DNA of 64,000 nt from positions 27,319 to 91,318 of the forward strand of contig NZ_UTBZ01000023.1 in assembly GCF_900580865.1 (NCBI RefSeq), in the 5' to 3' direction. This DNA is from Pseudomonas viridiflava (GTDB lineage Bacteria; Pseudomonadota; Gammaproteobacteria; Pseudomonadales; Pseudomonadaceae). A model generated the notes under the pieces. It searched no databases. It was not told where the DNA came from and saw only the letters and a program-made list of their open reading frames with translations. The position numbers and the translations under genes were made by a program. Below are positions 9,428-17,670 of this stretch, piece after piece. The stretch's first letter is position 1; every line of letters starts with the position of its first letter.

Positions 9428-9658
9428 CAGTGCCTCCTCTTCGCCCTGCATCGGGCGCCCACTTTTTCAATTCGCTCTGTTTCACTGACAGTCTAGACAA
9501 TGGGGTGTTTCAGACTATTGACCAAAGGTCGATTGCGACCAATCAGTTTGCTCTATGCAAGCGATGTGTCTGCCGCTTAAGGCTATACCGCAGACTGGCG
9601 CGGCCCTATGATCGCAAGCGTTGCCGGAACACGATGACCGGCGTCTGAACAGTGAGTG

Positions 9659-10333
9659 ATGATGGTGCAGGTATTTTCTCGAATTCGTGCGGCGCTACTG
9701 GTGGCGGGTTGTGCGGCCGTGTTGGGCGGATGTGCAGGTACTGTGGCGCCCGAGGTCAAGCGTCTGCCGGAGCGGGTCGAACTCAGCGGTACGTTCTATC
9801 GCGGCGAAGCCAATCAGAGCGGGCCGCAAGTGTTGGCCAGCCTGTTGTCGCAGCAGGGCATCGTAATCACCCCGGGCCTGTTGGAAAAACCCCTGCATCT
9901 GCCGGGTGCCGAAGACAAATTGCAGCAGAACCTGCAGAACCTTGCCCGTGAGTACGGCATGGTGGTTTATCCGCTGGACAGCAACCTGCCCGCGCTGTTG
10001 ACGCAGGTAGCGGCGGGTTATCCGGTGATGGTGCGCTTCAGCGAGGGTTCGGCATTTTGGGCCGAGCCGCGTTACGCGATCCTGTCCGGCTACGATCGCA
10101 ACAAGCAGAAGGTCTTGCTACGTGCCGGGATGAACCGTCGCGAACTGATGAGTTTCAGTTCTTTTGAGTCGGCACTGGAGAAATCCGGTGGCTGGGCCGT
10201 GCTGATTCAGAAACCGTCGCAGATTCCTGCTGCCGTCGACCGTCAGCGCTGGCTCAAGGCGGCCGATGAACTGGCCCAGGCCGGTCAGGAAAACGAAGCG
10301 GCGCAGGCGAGGAAGGCGCTGGCAGCCCACTGA
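9659..10333 (+). CDS. Peptidase C39-like lipoprotein, probably catalytically inactive
   Basis: A 224-residue protein with a lipoprotein signal (LGGC, Cys about 25) and a papain-like C39 domain. The oxyanion Gln is kept in ANQSGPQVLA (Q53), but the next residue, where the catalytic Cys should be, is Ser (S54). In PRYAILSGYD the usual His is Tyr (Y139). It therefore looks like a pseudoenzyme of the C39 family, possibly a peptide-binding outer-membrane lipoprotein. The C-terminus is a short helical repeat-like tail. The start could be 9656, 9659 or 9662. Confidence 0.8.
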   Translation: MMVQVFSRIRAALLVAGCAAVLGGCAGTVAPEVKRLPERVELSGTFYRGEANQSGPQVLASLLSQQGIVITPGLLEKPLHLPGAEDKLQQNLQNLAREYGMVVYPLDSNLPALLTQVAAGYPVMVRFSEGSAFWAEPRYAILSGYDRNKQKVLLRAGMNRRELMSFSSFESALEKSGGWAVLIQKPSQIPAAVDRQRWLKAADELAQAGQENEAAQARKALAAH

Positions 10334-10422
10334 GTTTCCGTTCGTCATTTGCCGGGCACGACTGCGCCCGGCAAGCCTCCTACGAATAGAGCCCGTGTTC
10401 TGCGGGTCAATCAGGAGGAGAC

Positions 10423-10629
10423 ATGACCAATTCCCAAGCACCGAAAGGCCCGCACTCGTCCGAGCATTCTTCGGGGGATGATCTGGGGTTTGATCCGGAC
10501 TCGCCCGACCTCGATGATCCGCAAGTCGATCCTGTCGGTCCCGCCAAGGCGCCTCTAGACGTCGAGCCCGGCGAGGACGCTAAGAAGCCCGCTAAACCCT
10601 ATGATCCATTGGCTAATCTGAAACCTTGA
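10423..10629 (+). CDS. Small acidic, disordered protein
   Basis: A 68-residue protein rich in Asp, Pro and Ser (DDLGFDPDSPDLDDPQVDPVG), preceded by AGGAGG at 10413. No fold or motif can be assigned, and it looks intrinsically disordered. It is followed 12 bp later by a gene of the same character. Small proteins of this type recur in Pseudomonas genomes without known function. Confidence 0.65.
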   Translation: MTNSQAPKGPHSSEHSSGDDLGFDPDSPDLDDPQVDPVGPAKAPLDVEPGEDAKKPAKPYDPLANLKP

Positions 10630-10641
10630 TGGGAGGTGCTT

Positions 10642-10851
10642 ATGAGTACCGATTCGAGCTTCGACGACCAAAAAACACCGGACAGCGTACCTACGACGCC
10701 AGAGCCGGAGATTGATCCGGTGCTGGATCCAGACAGCCCTATGCGCGATCCAATGGCTCGGCCGAATGTGTCGACGCCCGAGCCCTCAAGGGATCCGAGT
10801 GCAGGCGATGGCATCCCCGATGACGACAAGATGCCGCTACCCAATGACTGA
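10642..10851 (+). CDS. Small acidic, disordered protein (second of pair)
   Basis: A 69-residue protein dominated by Asp, Pro, Ser and Thr with DPDSP/DPMARP motifs resembling the upstream neighbour, so the pair may be a divergent duplication. GGGAGG lies before the ATG. It is probably co-transcribed with 10423-10629 and ends at the terminator at 10862. Confidence 0.65.
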   Translation: MSTDSSFDDQKTPDSVPTTPEPEIDPVLDPDSPMRDPMARPNVSTPEPSRDPSAGDGIPDDDKMPLPND

Positions 10852-10861
10852 TTCACAGATG

Positions 10862-10892
10862 AAAAAAAGCCCCGAGGATTCGGGGCTTTTTC
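10862..10892. terminator. Bidirectional terminator between acidic gene pair and pbpG
   Basis: Stem AAAAGCCCCGA/TCGGGGCTTTTT lies between convergent genes. Confidence 0.88.
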
Positions 10893-10904
10893 TCGCGTGG
10901 CGGG

Positions 10905-11843
10905 TTACTTGGAGGCTTCAACCACGCCGCTCTGGCGCGATTTGAGGTTTTTCTGCGCCTTGTATTGCTGAGCCACTGCAGGAACGTTGGCACTCCTGCC
11001 AGTTTCCACCCAACTGCGAATACGGCTGGCATCGGCAAAATGGGTGTACTTGCCAAACGCGTCGAGAATCACCAAAGCGACCGGGCGGTTACCCATTTTC
11101 GTCACCAGCACCAGGCAATGCCCGGCGGGGTTGGTGAAACCGGTTTTGGTGATCTTGATGTCCCAGTCGGCTTTATTGACCAAGTGATCGGTATTACGGA
11201 AACCCAAGGTGTAATTGGGTTTGCGGAACGACACGGTTTTTTCCTTGGTGGTGGTCAGTTCGCTGAGGAGCGGGTACTTGTGCGCGGCCACCAGCAGCTT
11301 GCTCAGGTCGCGGGCGGTGGAAACGTTACGCTCCGACAGGCCTGTCGGCTCGACGAAATGCGTGCTGGTCATGCCCAGTGCCTTGGCCTTGGCGTTCATC
11401 GCCGCGATAAAGGCTGCGTAGCCACCCGGATAGTGGTGCGCGAGGCTGGCGGCGGCGCGGTTTTCCGAGGACATCAAGGCGATCAGCAACATCTCGCGAC
11501 GCGGCAGCTCACTCTTGAGTTTGACTCGGGAGAACACACCTCTCATTTCCGGTGTGTTGCTGATATCGACATTGATCCATTCGTCCATGTTTTGCCGGGC
11601 TTCAACCACTACCAAACCGGTCATCAACTTGCTGACAGAGGCGATCGGCACGATCACGTCAGGGTTGCTGGAGTAGATGACTTTGTTGGTCTGCATATCC
11701 ATGAGCAGGGCACTGCCGGAGGCGATCTTCAGGGTCGAAGCGTCACGGGGGGCAGCGGTGGTTTCCGCAGCGTTGATCGTTGGCGTGATGAAAGTGCCTG
11801 AAACTGCAAAAAACAGGCTCAGAATCGAAAGACGAATTTTCAC
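10905..11843 (-). CDS. pbpG: D-alanyl-D-alanine endopeptidase PbpG (PBP7-type)
   Basis: A 312-residue periplasmic protein with an N-terminal signal peptide (about 1-26). The S11 serine peptidase motifs are SVSK (SxxK, about 68-71), SSEN (SxN, about 125-128) and KTG (about 234-236). The length matches PbpG/PBP7, which cuts the D-Ala-meso-DAP cross-links of peptidoglycan. The C-terminus is basic and disordered. Its upstream region is where the prophage has inserted, so its native promoter may have been altered. Confidence 0.93.
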   Translation of the reverse strand: MKIRLSILSLFFAVSGTFITPTINAAETTAAPRDASTLKIASGSALLMDMQTNKVIYSSNPDVIVPIASVSKLMTGLVVVEARQNMDEWINVDISNTPEMRGVFSRVKLKSELPRREMLLIALMSSENRAAASLAHHYPGGYAAFIAAMNAKAKALGMTSTHFVEPTGLSERNVSTARDLSKLLVAAHKYPLLSELTTTKEKTVSFRKPNYTLGFRNTDHLVNKADWDIKITKTGFTNPAGHCLVLVTKMGNRPVALVILDAFGKYTHFADASRIRSWVETGRSANVPAVAQQYKAQKNLKSRQSGVVEASK

Positions 11844-11912
11844 GCGGGCGAACTCATAAAAGTTGGATATTCCGTTAGTTTGTAACGGGTTATTTCTTCA
11901 AAGCGTCGCATT

Positions 11913-11923
11913 CTAGGAGTATG
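11913..11923. other. Candidate attL core (11-bp direct repeat)
   Basis: CTAGGAGTATG occurs here, between pbpG and the integrase gene, and again at 52539-52549 between the last prophage gene and folD. It is the best direct repeat I found at the element boundaries. The identification is an inference. Confidence 0.5.
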
Positions 11924-11975
11924 TGCTAGGAAAGCTAGAGCCGCCCGTAAACAAAGGGCGAAATATGAAATAAAT

Positions 11976-13169
11976 TTAAGCCTGTACCAATTTTGTACCA
12001 ATTTGGCTTTCCAGCTTCCCGACTTCAGACCAGTCGGTAGTGGAGCTCAGCCAGCGAGCATATGTGGACAGTAACACCTGGACGCTATGCCCGAGTTGTC
12101 CTGCGATGAACGCGGGATTCATGCCCGCCATGAGGCACATTGTGGCGTAAGTGTGACGGCAGTTGTACTGACTGCGCGGCTTTATTTTCAGGGCTTCCAG
12201 TGCCTTGGCAAAGTGGCCACCCGGCGTGGTCGCGCCAAGAATGTATTCCGAGCTTCCGGAAGGCGGAAATACATACGGCGAAGACTGCCGCTTGCGCCGA
12301 ACCTGGTTCAATCGGGCATCCGCAATTCGCTTAGCGCGCTCCAGCGCATTCATGGCTCGGCTGTTCAGCATCACCGTGCGGGCGTGCTTGGTCTTCGTGC
12401 GCTCCTCGACCTTCCCATCAACAACGATCCGGCAGACGTGCGCAACGCGCTTGTCCATGTCGATCTCATCCCAGCGCAGAGCCCGAAGCTCTCCCGTCCT
12501 CATGCCACAGTAAAATGCGAACTCGAAGTAGGCCGCGTAGATCTGTGCCGCCCTCGAAGTAAAGTTGGCATACATCCATTCGATGATCATGTCCGCTTCT
12601 TCCACGCTGAAGGGATCAATCACTTTCTTGGTTTTGCCAGGGAGCTTGATCGCCGTCGCCGGATTCCTTTCGATTACCTCATCCCGTACTGCTGCCTTGA
12701 ACAAGGCATTTACCCGCGATATCGCCGTGCGTTTCACCGTGGTGCTTTCCCAAGTAGTCTCGGCAATCACCCGACGCAGCAGCATCGGGGTGATCGTGGT
12801 CATTGGCACCGTGGCCAGTTCCTGCATCCAGTAATTGTTGATCGTGCCCTTGTAGTTCCGGCGGGTGCCGGGGACGATCTCAAGGCCGTCGATCCACGTC
12901 TGCGCGTATTCGCCGAACGTGAGGCCTGTTGCGGCGGCGGAGTAGCTGGAGTTCGGGAACAGTTCGGCGTAACGCTTCTCGTCCAGAACCCCATGCTTGG
13001 CCAGGCTGATTACTTGATCGCGTAGATCGGCGGCCGCCTTGATCCCTTTTGGCGTTTGGGGATGGGCAAGGGTTTCGCACCGCCGCTCGCCGTTCCAAGT
13101 GAACCGGATACGGACAGACTGGCCAGCAAATTCAACTCCTCGGGGCAGGCCCACTGGCTTTCTTGCCAT
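11976..13169 (-). CDS. int: Tyrosine integrase of the prophage
   Basis: A 397-residue protein. The N-terminal arm-binding domain (about 1-75, RIRFTWNGERRCETL) is followed by a core-binding SAM-like domain (about 83-180) and the catalytic domain. The catalytic set is visible: R224 in GMRTGELRAL, Lys about 259-261, R338-H339 in CRHTYAT, H361 in LGHS and nucleophile Y370 in STYARW. It should integrate and, with the excisionase upstream, excise the phage. Its 3' end lies 50-60 bp from the candidate attL, the usual arrangement. Confidence 0.93.
   Translation of the reverse strand: MARKPVGLPRGVEFAGQSVRIRFTWNGERRCETLAHPQTPKGIKAAADLRDQVISLAKHGVLDEKRYAELFPNSSYSAAATGLTFGEYAQTWIDGLEIVPGTRRNYKGTINNYWMQELATVPMTTITPMLLRRVIAETTWESTTVKRTAISRVNALFKAAVRDEVIERNPATAIKLPGKTKKVIDPFSVEEADMIIEWMYANFTSRAAQIYAAYFEFAFYCGMRTGELRALRWDEIDMDKRVAHVCRIVVDGKVEERTKTKHARTVMLNSRAMNALERAKRIADARLNQVRRKRQSSPYVFPPSGSSEYILGATTPGGHFAKALEALKIKPRSQYNCRHTYATMCLMAGMNPAFIAGQLGHSVQVLLSTYARWLSSTTDWSEVGKLESQIGTKLVQA
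11984..12000. repeat. GTACCA repeat near left end (possible integrase arm site)
   Basis: GTACCAATTTTGTACCA is two GTACCA units around an A/T spacer. An almost identical copy with one extra T lies at 52416-52433 near the other end. Presence at both ends suggests integrase arm-type binding sites. The left copy lies inside the last codons of the integrase gene. Confidence 0.4.
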
Positions 13170-13354
13170 GCTTCATATCTCCTGATGCTATAAAAAACCC
13201 GGCCGTCAATCTTATTCCAGACGCCTTCGGGGATGATTCCGCGTGCCCGTTTGCCTTCGAGCGCTCGCTTTGTGGTGTCCAGCAGTGCGGCCATCCGCTC
13301 TTCGGGCACCTTGTCGAACGGATACGTTTCGACGGTTTCTTCTGTTTCGGACAT
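13010..13354 (-). CDS. Excisionase-like DNA-binding protein
   Basis: A 114-residue protein whose central part reads IIPEGVWNKIDGRVFYSIRRYEAW. This is the winged-helix pattern of phage excisionases, in which a Trp-containing helix precedes Y-S-x-x-x-Y-x-x-W. The 3' half overlaps the integrase start by 160 bp, as in several lambdoid xis-int pairs. The ATG at 13354 is chosen because upstream codons are the out-of-frame shadow of the neighbouring gene. The basic C-terminus may be an extra tail. Confidence 0.65.
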   Translation of the reverse strand: MSETEETVETYPFDKVPEERMAALLDTTKRALEGKRARGIIPEGVWNKIDGRVFYSIRRYEAWQESQWACPEELNLLASLSVSGSLGTASGGAKPLPIPKRQKGSRRPPIYAIK

Positions 13355-13397
13355 AGCAGGCTCCATGCCGCGCGTGGCGGCAGAAGGTGGTGATGGG

Positions 13398-13832
13398 TTA
13401 TTCGTCGTCATCCAGATCGAGGTCGTCATCGCCGTCATGACTGACGCTGATCGGTAATTTGCCGAGGCGTTCGAGGGCGAGCACGAGGCCGATCCGCAAC
13501 CCATTAGCCATGTCCTTTGTCAAAGCGATCTCGACGGGGTCCTCGATGCCGAGCTGGAGCGTCACGCCTTCCTTTGCGTTGTCGCTGATGATCTGCAACT
13601 GGTCGGCCTGCCGTTTGTGCCAAGCCAGTAACGACTGGATCATTTCGCCGACGTCCTGCGGGGCGCTCACCGATCCTTCCAGCGCGCCGGTGACCAGCCT
13701 ATTCAGTTCCGCTTTTTCTTCTTCGGCGCGTTCGAGCTGATCGTCTGCGGCGAACGGCCCGCCGACCATCGACCAACTGCTGGCGAACACTTGGGCCTGG
13801 TCCATGATGGTTTTGATATTTTTGTCAGACAT
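13398..13832 (-). CDS. Prophage protein of unknown function, helical, acidic tail
   Basis: A 144-residue protein with long helices (about 20-75) and a very acidic C-terminus (HDGDDDLDLDDDE). The ATG at 13832 gives a typical MSDKN start. It is located between the excisionase-like gene and the NinX-like gene in the leftward operon. No family is recognised. Confidence 0.65.
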   Translation of the reverse strand: MSDKNIKTIMDQAQVFASSWSMVGGPFAADDQLERAEEEKAELNRLVTGALEGSVSAPQDVGEMIQSLLAWHKRQADQLQIISDNAKEGVTLQLGIEDPVEIALTKDMANGLRIGLVLALERLGKLPISVSHDGDDDLDLDDDE

Positions 13833-13880
13833 ACGAATTCCTCGCCCGCCGTACACCGGCAGGCTGTTGAGTGGTTGGGG

Positions 13881-14198
13881 TTATTGCAGGATCAACTTGG
13901 CCGGGACGCTCACCGCAGCGCCGCGCTTGGCGAACACCACGGCGCGGAACACCGCGATGGTTCTGGTTTCGCCGGTCTGGCGGTTGAAAGGGTCGTTGGT
14001 CATGTCGGCCAGCCAAGGGTGCCGGTGGCCAACATCGACCCAGACGCCGTACTTCGTGATCAGTTGCTCGGCGTCGGGCAGGTCGAAGAGATCCAGCTGG
14101 CCCGCGACGGGCTGCTGATCACCCTCGATCGCGTTGATTGCCCAGTCCAGCGCCGGGCCGGCCAGTTCCTCGGTGCGGACGCTGACCATGCGGTTCAT
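13881..14198 (-). CDS. NinX-like protein (DUF2591) with clamp-binding motif
   Basis: A 105-residue protein. The N-terminus (VRTEELAGPALDWAI) and the middle (ITKYGVWVDVG, then PFNRQTGETRTIAVFRAVV) match the phage NinX/DUF2591 family of unknown role. Residues 34-38 are QLDLF, a perfect match to the QL[SD]LF consensus for binding the DNA-polymerase sliding clamp. Its start overlaps the stop of the upstream gene in an ATGA, so translation is probably coupled. Confidence 0.75.
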   Translation of the reverse strand: MNRMVSVRTEELAGPALDWAINAIEGDQQPVAGQLDLFDLPDAEQLITKYGVWVDVGHRHPWLADMTNDPFNRQTGETRTIAVFRAVVFAKRGAAVSVPAKLILQ

Positions 14199-14506
14199 GT
14201 TCGGCTGCCAATTTCTGCTGCGGCACGAACAATCGCACGTCGAGCTCCAAAATCATCCATCGCTTCGATAATCATCACACCTTGCGCAGAGTGTTCAGCT
14301 CCGACCGAGTCGTGATCTTCCATGAACACGATGGAGACCCCGAGCTTGATAGCCAGCCGGAGCGCCTGGCCGTCATCACTGAGCGGATCCCATTGCTCTC
14401 GACCAGAATCTGGATCGTCGTAGTAGAAAGCATCGCTGCCGCGCCTGTACTCGAGATCGAAGCCTGCTGCCTTGGCCGATAGCTGCAACAGTTCGTGTTC
14501 GTTCAT
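14195..14506 (-). CDS. Prophage hypothetical protein
   Basis: A 103-residue soluble protein. The pattern ELLQLSAKAAGFDLEY ... WDPLSDDGQALRLAIKLGV resembles small conserved proteins in many tailed phages without known function. The ATG at 14506 overlaps the stop of the 22-residue gene upstream in ATGA, and its own stop overlaps the next start the same way. Confidence 0.7.
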   Translation of the reverse strand: MNEHELLQLSAKAAGFDLEYRRGSDAFYYDDPDSGREQWDPLSDDGQALRLAIKLGVSIVFMEDHDSVGAEHSAQGVMIIEAMDDFGARRAIVRAAAEIGSRT

Positions 14507-14571
14507 CGCCACGGCCCCTTGTAGATGAGGTAGGCCATGTAGAGCGGTGCGGCTATTGGGAAGAGGATCAT
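14503..14571 (-). CDS. 22-residue hydrophobic peptide, translationally coupled
   Basis: The frame encodes MILFPIAAPLYMAYLIYKGP plus WR. Both ends overlap their neighbours by exactly four bases (ATGA), which argues that it is translated. It could be a single membrane-spanning micropeptide. No family can be assigned at this length. Confidence 0.45.
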   Translation of the reverse strand: MILFPIAAPLYMAYLIYKGPWR

Positions 14572-15134
14572 GCCGCCACCTTCTGGCCGAGCAGCACATC
14601 GCTGACGACCTCCCAAAGTTGAGCTGGCGAACACTGGAACCGATCGAAATCGGTGTCGGGCTGGATACCTACGCGACAGGTTGAGTGGGCGCCGGCCGGG
14701 TACTCGCCGCGCTTAGACATGATCGTTGCCACACGACCATCGCCGCCGGGCTCGGTGCGGTGATATTTGTACGCCCGGGTGTTGTAGTCGTTGCCGGCGG
14801 CAATACCTAGGGTTCCAATATGCAAAAGGTCCACACGACCATCCGGTGTCCATGGCCGGCCGCCGCCCGCTGTCCGAGCGCCTTCGTGCAGGTACAGCAT
14901 GAATTCGCCGGCGTCATGGCAGACGAGTTCGAACTCGTGGTTGAACTGCGTGCCGACGATCACGCGGGATGTGAAGTTGAAGCGGTGGTCATGGATCGCT
15001 GAGTGTTCGAAGCATGCCCGTCGCGGCAGCTCTGGGTGCCAAACGTGAAGGCGCTGATTGCCCTGCAGCTGGACCTGCACAAAGCCGAGGCCGTGCAGGG
15101 TGATTTTGTCCGTCATTACGTCATCGATAATCAT
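14568..15134 (-). CDS. Prophage hypothetical protein with cupin-like central region
   Basis: A 188-residue protein. HLGF/VQVQL and HVWHPELPRRACFEHSAIHDHRFNFTS-type sequence with several His (H-x-H-D-H) around residues 30-60 suggest a beta-rich, perhaps metal-binding, barrel. The later part contains HIGTLGIAAGNDYNTRAYKYH. Similar proteins are found in Pseudomonas prophages without an assigned role. The ATG at 15134 is fixed by its ATGA overlap with the preceding 26-residue gene. An internal ATG at 15116 is possible. Confidence 0.6.
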   Translation of the reverse strand: MIIDDVMTDKITLHGLGFVQVQLQGNQRLHVWHPELPRRACFEHSAIHDHRFNFTSRVIVGTQFNHEFELVCHDAGEFMLYLHEGARTAGGGRPWTPDGRVDLLHIGTLGIAAGNDYNTRAYKYHRTEPGGDGRVATIMSKRGEYPAGAHSTCRVGIQPDTDFDRFQCSPAQLWEVVSDVLLGQKVAA

Positions 15135-15211
15135 CCGATCACCGCCTTTATGGTCAGTACCAATGGAAGCCAGAAGAAGAGGGTGCAGCCGAGTGCGCAC
15201 TTGGTGATCAT
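15131..15211 (-). CDS. 26-residue hydrophobic peptide, translationally coupled
   Basis: The frame encodes MITKCALGCTLFFWLPLVLT then IKAVIG, one predicted membrane helix. It overlaps the gene before and after by ATGA. Being a micro-gene of the same type as 14503-14571 in the same operon supports that both are real. Confidence 0.45.
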   Translation of the reverse strand: MITKCALGCTLFFWLPLVLTIKAVIG

Positions 15212-16047
15212 GGCGTCACCCGCTTGAATTCGACGACCCAGACCCACGGGTTGGCGTCCCAGTCGCCGCCGGTGGAGTTCCACAACTCCTTCCAAGCCGC
15301 CGGGTACCAGTCTCGGTAATTCGGTGAAACGTCATCGCTTGCTAGTTCCGGCGGGCATTGCAGGCCTTCGGCCCGGATATCGGAGCGACTGATGTCCTGC
15401 AGCCGCTCGACGCGAACGCCGGTGATCTCCAGCAAGATGCGGCTCGCTGCTCGCGGCATATGAATCGAAGGCTTCCATGATTCGGCATCGGTGAACTTCC
15501 CGCCGCCGATGCTCTTCGGGAACTCCCCGTCAGCGCGGTAGTAATAAACGCCTTCCGCGCCACCCGGGTTGGTGCGATTGAAAGTTTCACGGACATACAG
15601 CCGATCGCCTTGCCGCCCGTACGGGCAGCCACCGTACATGGCCAGTTCCGCCGCGCATTCCTCCTCAGTCGCACCGAATGCACCGAAGCCCCAGCGCGGA
15701 TGATCTTGAACCACGGCCATCCACTGATGTTCGGGGGAATCTGATTTTATATAGGTCGGGATCTGATTCCCTTTGATCGGGCGGCGCGTGACCGTCTTTT
15801 GGCCGGACAGAATCGCGCGCACCATCGCACCGTTGAAAAGAATGGGACGCTCTTTGTGGAATGGCTCTGGAGCCGGTCGCGGCTTTGCCATTTTCGCCAG
15901 GCATCGTTTGCAGCTGACAAATTCGCGTTGGTGGGTGCCGTCCCATGCGACTTCGGATTCTTCATTCAGGCCGCAAGCCGACAGCGACCAGCGCTCGTTG
16001 TCCTGCGTGCAGCCGGAGTCGACTATTAGGTGGTTTTTCCTGGGCAT
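15208..16047 (-). CDS. Phage protein with ASCH/PUA-like domain
   Basis: A 279-residue protein. The N-terminus has Cys/His positions (C12..C24, then VSCKRCL) that could hold zinc. The remainder (about 65-275) reads KERPILFNGAMVRAILSGQK, TVTRRP, GDRLYVRETF, IHMPRAASRI and GVRVERLQDI. This conserved pattern is found in phage proteins related to the ASCH/YqfB RNA-binding fold, sometimes labelled morphogenetic. The exact role is unknown. It leads the coupled run of genes down to 13881. Confidence 0.7.
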   Translation of the reverse strand: MPRKNHLIVDSGCTQDNERWSLSACGLNEESEVAWDGTHQREFVSCKRCLAKMAKPRPAPEPFHKERPILFNGAMVRAILSGQKTVTRRPIKGNQIPTYIKSDSPEHQWMAVVQDHPRWGFGAFGATEEECAAELAMYGGCPYGRQGDRLYVRETFNRTNPGGAEGVYYYRADGEFPKSIGGGKFTDAESWKPSIHMPRAASRILLEITGVRVERLQDISRSDIRAEGLQCPPELASDDVSPNYRDWYPAAWKELWNSTGGDWDANPWVWVVEFKRVTP

Positions 16048-16093
16048 GCCGGTTCCTTGCCGCTATAGCGGCTGACTTTGAAGGGGGAGGGAG

Positions 16094-16807
16094 TTAGTGC
16101 GGGGTGCAGCGATTGGAGCGCTTGCGGAACTCGTAAACCATGCCGCGCATATCTACCAAAGATTCCCGCAGGTCTTGGCGGGTTGAATCGATCGCTTCAA
16201 GCAGCTCGCCTTCGCCATCGTCACCGCCCTCATCGACTGCCAGCAAAGCCAATCCGTATGCCTGGAACTTCGCCAGCACATCGTCGGCTGACTTGGCCAT
16301 GTATTCGGCATGCTCGATGGCATAGTCCTCTGGTGATCGATCGGTGATCTCTTCCGCTACCGGCGCGGGCTGTTCCATCCGACACCAGAATGCAACCACC
16401 TTTTCGCCGTCACCTTTGAACGGAGCAAGCCACTGGCCGTCGACTTTCTCGTGAGAGAAAGACAGGTGGACGGCGCGAGTCCGCTCTTTGCCGTCTTCGA
16501 AGGCCTTTCCAGGTACACGCAGCATCGAAAGCGGGCGAAGGTCCTGATCAAGGGTCTCAAGCTGTCGGATCAGTTGCCGAATTGTTTTCGGCGCACCCCA
16601 TTGCACCGGCTCGGAATTGCGCTGGGTAAGCTCATCAATCCGCTGATCCGCTGCGTTCAGGCGGAGCTGCAGGGCGTCACGCTCGGCGGTGACCCAGTCG
16701 AAATCATCGCCGAGAACATATACCGTCATGGCCGGGTACAGCTTGAGCAAGGCTGGATTCGCTTCGACTAGCTCGCCCATTCTTGCGTAGCGCTTTACTT
16801 CGCTCAT
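16094..16807 (-). CDS. Prophage hypothetical protein, helical
   Basis: A 237-residue protein with predicted coiled-coil segments (about 40-65 and 205-230) and an acidic middle. It has no recognised domain. Its start overlaps the upstream stop by four bases (ATGA). Confidence 0.65.
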   Translation of the reverse strand: MSEVKRYARMGELVEANPALLKLYPAMTVYVLGDDFDWVTAERDALQLRLNAADQRIDELTQRNSEPVQWGAPKTIRQLIRQLETLDQDLRPLSMLRVPGKAFEDGKERTRAVHLSFSHEKVDGQWLAPFKGDGEKVVAFWCRMEQPAPVAEEITDRSPEDYAIEHAEYMAKSADDVLAKFQAYGLALLAVDEGGDDGEGELLEAIDSTRQDLRESLVDMRGMVYEFRKRSNRCTPH

Positions 16808-17454
16808 CCTGCAATCTCCATCGATACCAGATCATGGGCATTCACAACCTTCATGCCGAGCTCGCGGGCAATATGCACTTCGAGTCGGGCACCTTTCGAG
16901 TTCTCCCAGCCGGGCAGCACCGCGACCTGGCCGCAAAGGCCGAGGCGGGTCAGGTCGTAGGCCATGTAGTCGGCCCAGTCCGCACCGTCGACGACGCCGT
17001 GCTCTGCCGGGTTCTCGACGACGTAGCCACTGGCGCGCAGCTCGGCGGCCATCTTGTTGAAGGCGGGGAAGTTGAAGTCTTCGAAGCCAGTCATCGGGCC
17101 GGCCAGGTACAGGCGGTTGGCGCGGTCGGCCTGAAGCGTTATCCCTGACGCTGCTGGCGCTGGCGCTAGGTCGTGCCAGGTGTCGACCTCGAACTCTGAA
17201 GGGCGCAGGCCAAGGCGCCTGCCATCTGGCAGCACAGCAGCTACCGCGCCGTGGCTGTTGGTCCATACGGGAAAGATTTGACCTTCAGGGCAGATCGGGC
17301 CATCACTCCGCAAGAGTGCGGACCCAATTCCCGGCATCGGATCAGCCACGACGGTCGTGAACATCTTCACCGTGCGAGGCACGCGGTCGCCGAACGGGTA
17401 GCTTTTGCTGCGCTTGTGCAGAGCTGGACAGTCGATAAGGTTTTCTGTGGGCAT
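16804..17454 (-). CDS. DUF4406-type protein (nucleoside deoxyribosyltransferase-like fold)
   Basis: A 216-residue protein. The C-terminal half starts with LYLAGPMTGFEDFNFPAF, the signature of DUF4406 and related nucleoside 2-deoxyribosyltransferase-like proteins, and continues with DLTRLGLCGQVAVLPGWENS and GARLEVHIARELGM. The N-terminal 100 residues look like a separate region of unknown function (FPVWTNSHGAVAAVLPDGRR). The biological substrate is unknown; it may be linked to nucleotide metabolism during infection. Confidence 0.65.
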   Translation of the reverse strand: MPTENLIDCPALHKRSKSYPFGDRVPRTVKMFTTVVADPMPGIGSALLRSDGPICPEGQIFPVWTNSHGAVAAVLPDGRRLGLRPSEFEVDTWHDLAPAPAASGITLQADRANRLYLAGPMTGFEDFNFPAFNKMAAELRASGYVVENPAEHGVVDGADWADYMAYDLTRLGLCGQVAVLPGWENSKGARLEVHIARELGMKVVNAHDLVSMEIAG

Positions 17455-17564
17455 GGGGCGTCCTATGCCGGGGCATGCCCGGGCGGTGGAGGGTCGGAGA
17501 AGTTTGAAGCCACATATCTTGGTAGGGAGATCCTCTCTCCCTGATTTGTGGAGACTCCCCTCTA

Positions 17565-17669
17565 ATGAAAGGCTTAATTGCTAATTTGATTTACCAAGTG
17601 CTTTTTGAACTGCTCAGCCAGATGCTGATGCGTCTGGTCGATTGGTTGTCGGCTTTGCCGTGGCTGTGA
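17565..17669 (+). CDS. 34-residue hydrophobic peptide on the opposite strand
   Basis: ATG at 17565 follows GGAG about 11 bases upstream. The frame encodes MKGLIANLIYQVLFELLSQM then LMRLVDWLSALPWL, a strongly amphipathic/hydrophobic helix. It runs against the surrounding minus-strand operon and ends two bases before the stop of the cytosine methyltransferase gene. A hairpin (AGGGAGA/TCTCCCT, 17524-17541) lies upstream. Either a membrane micropeptide or chance; evidence is moderate. Confidence 0.35.
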   Translation: MKGLIANLIYQVLFELLSQMLMRLVDWLSALPWL

Positions 17670-17670
17670 C

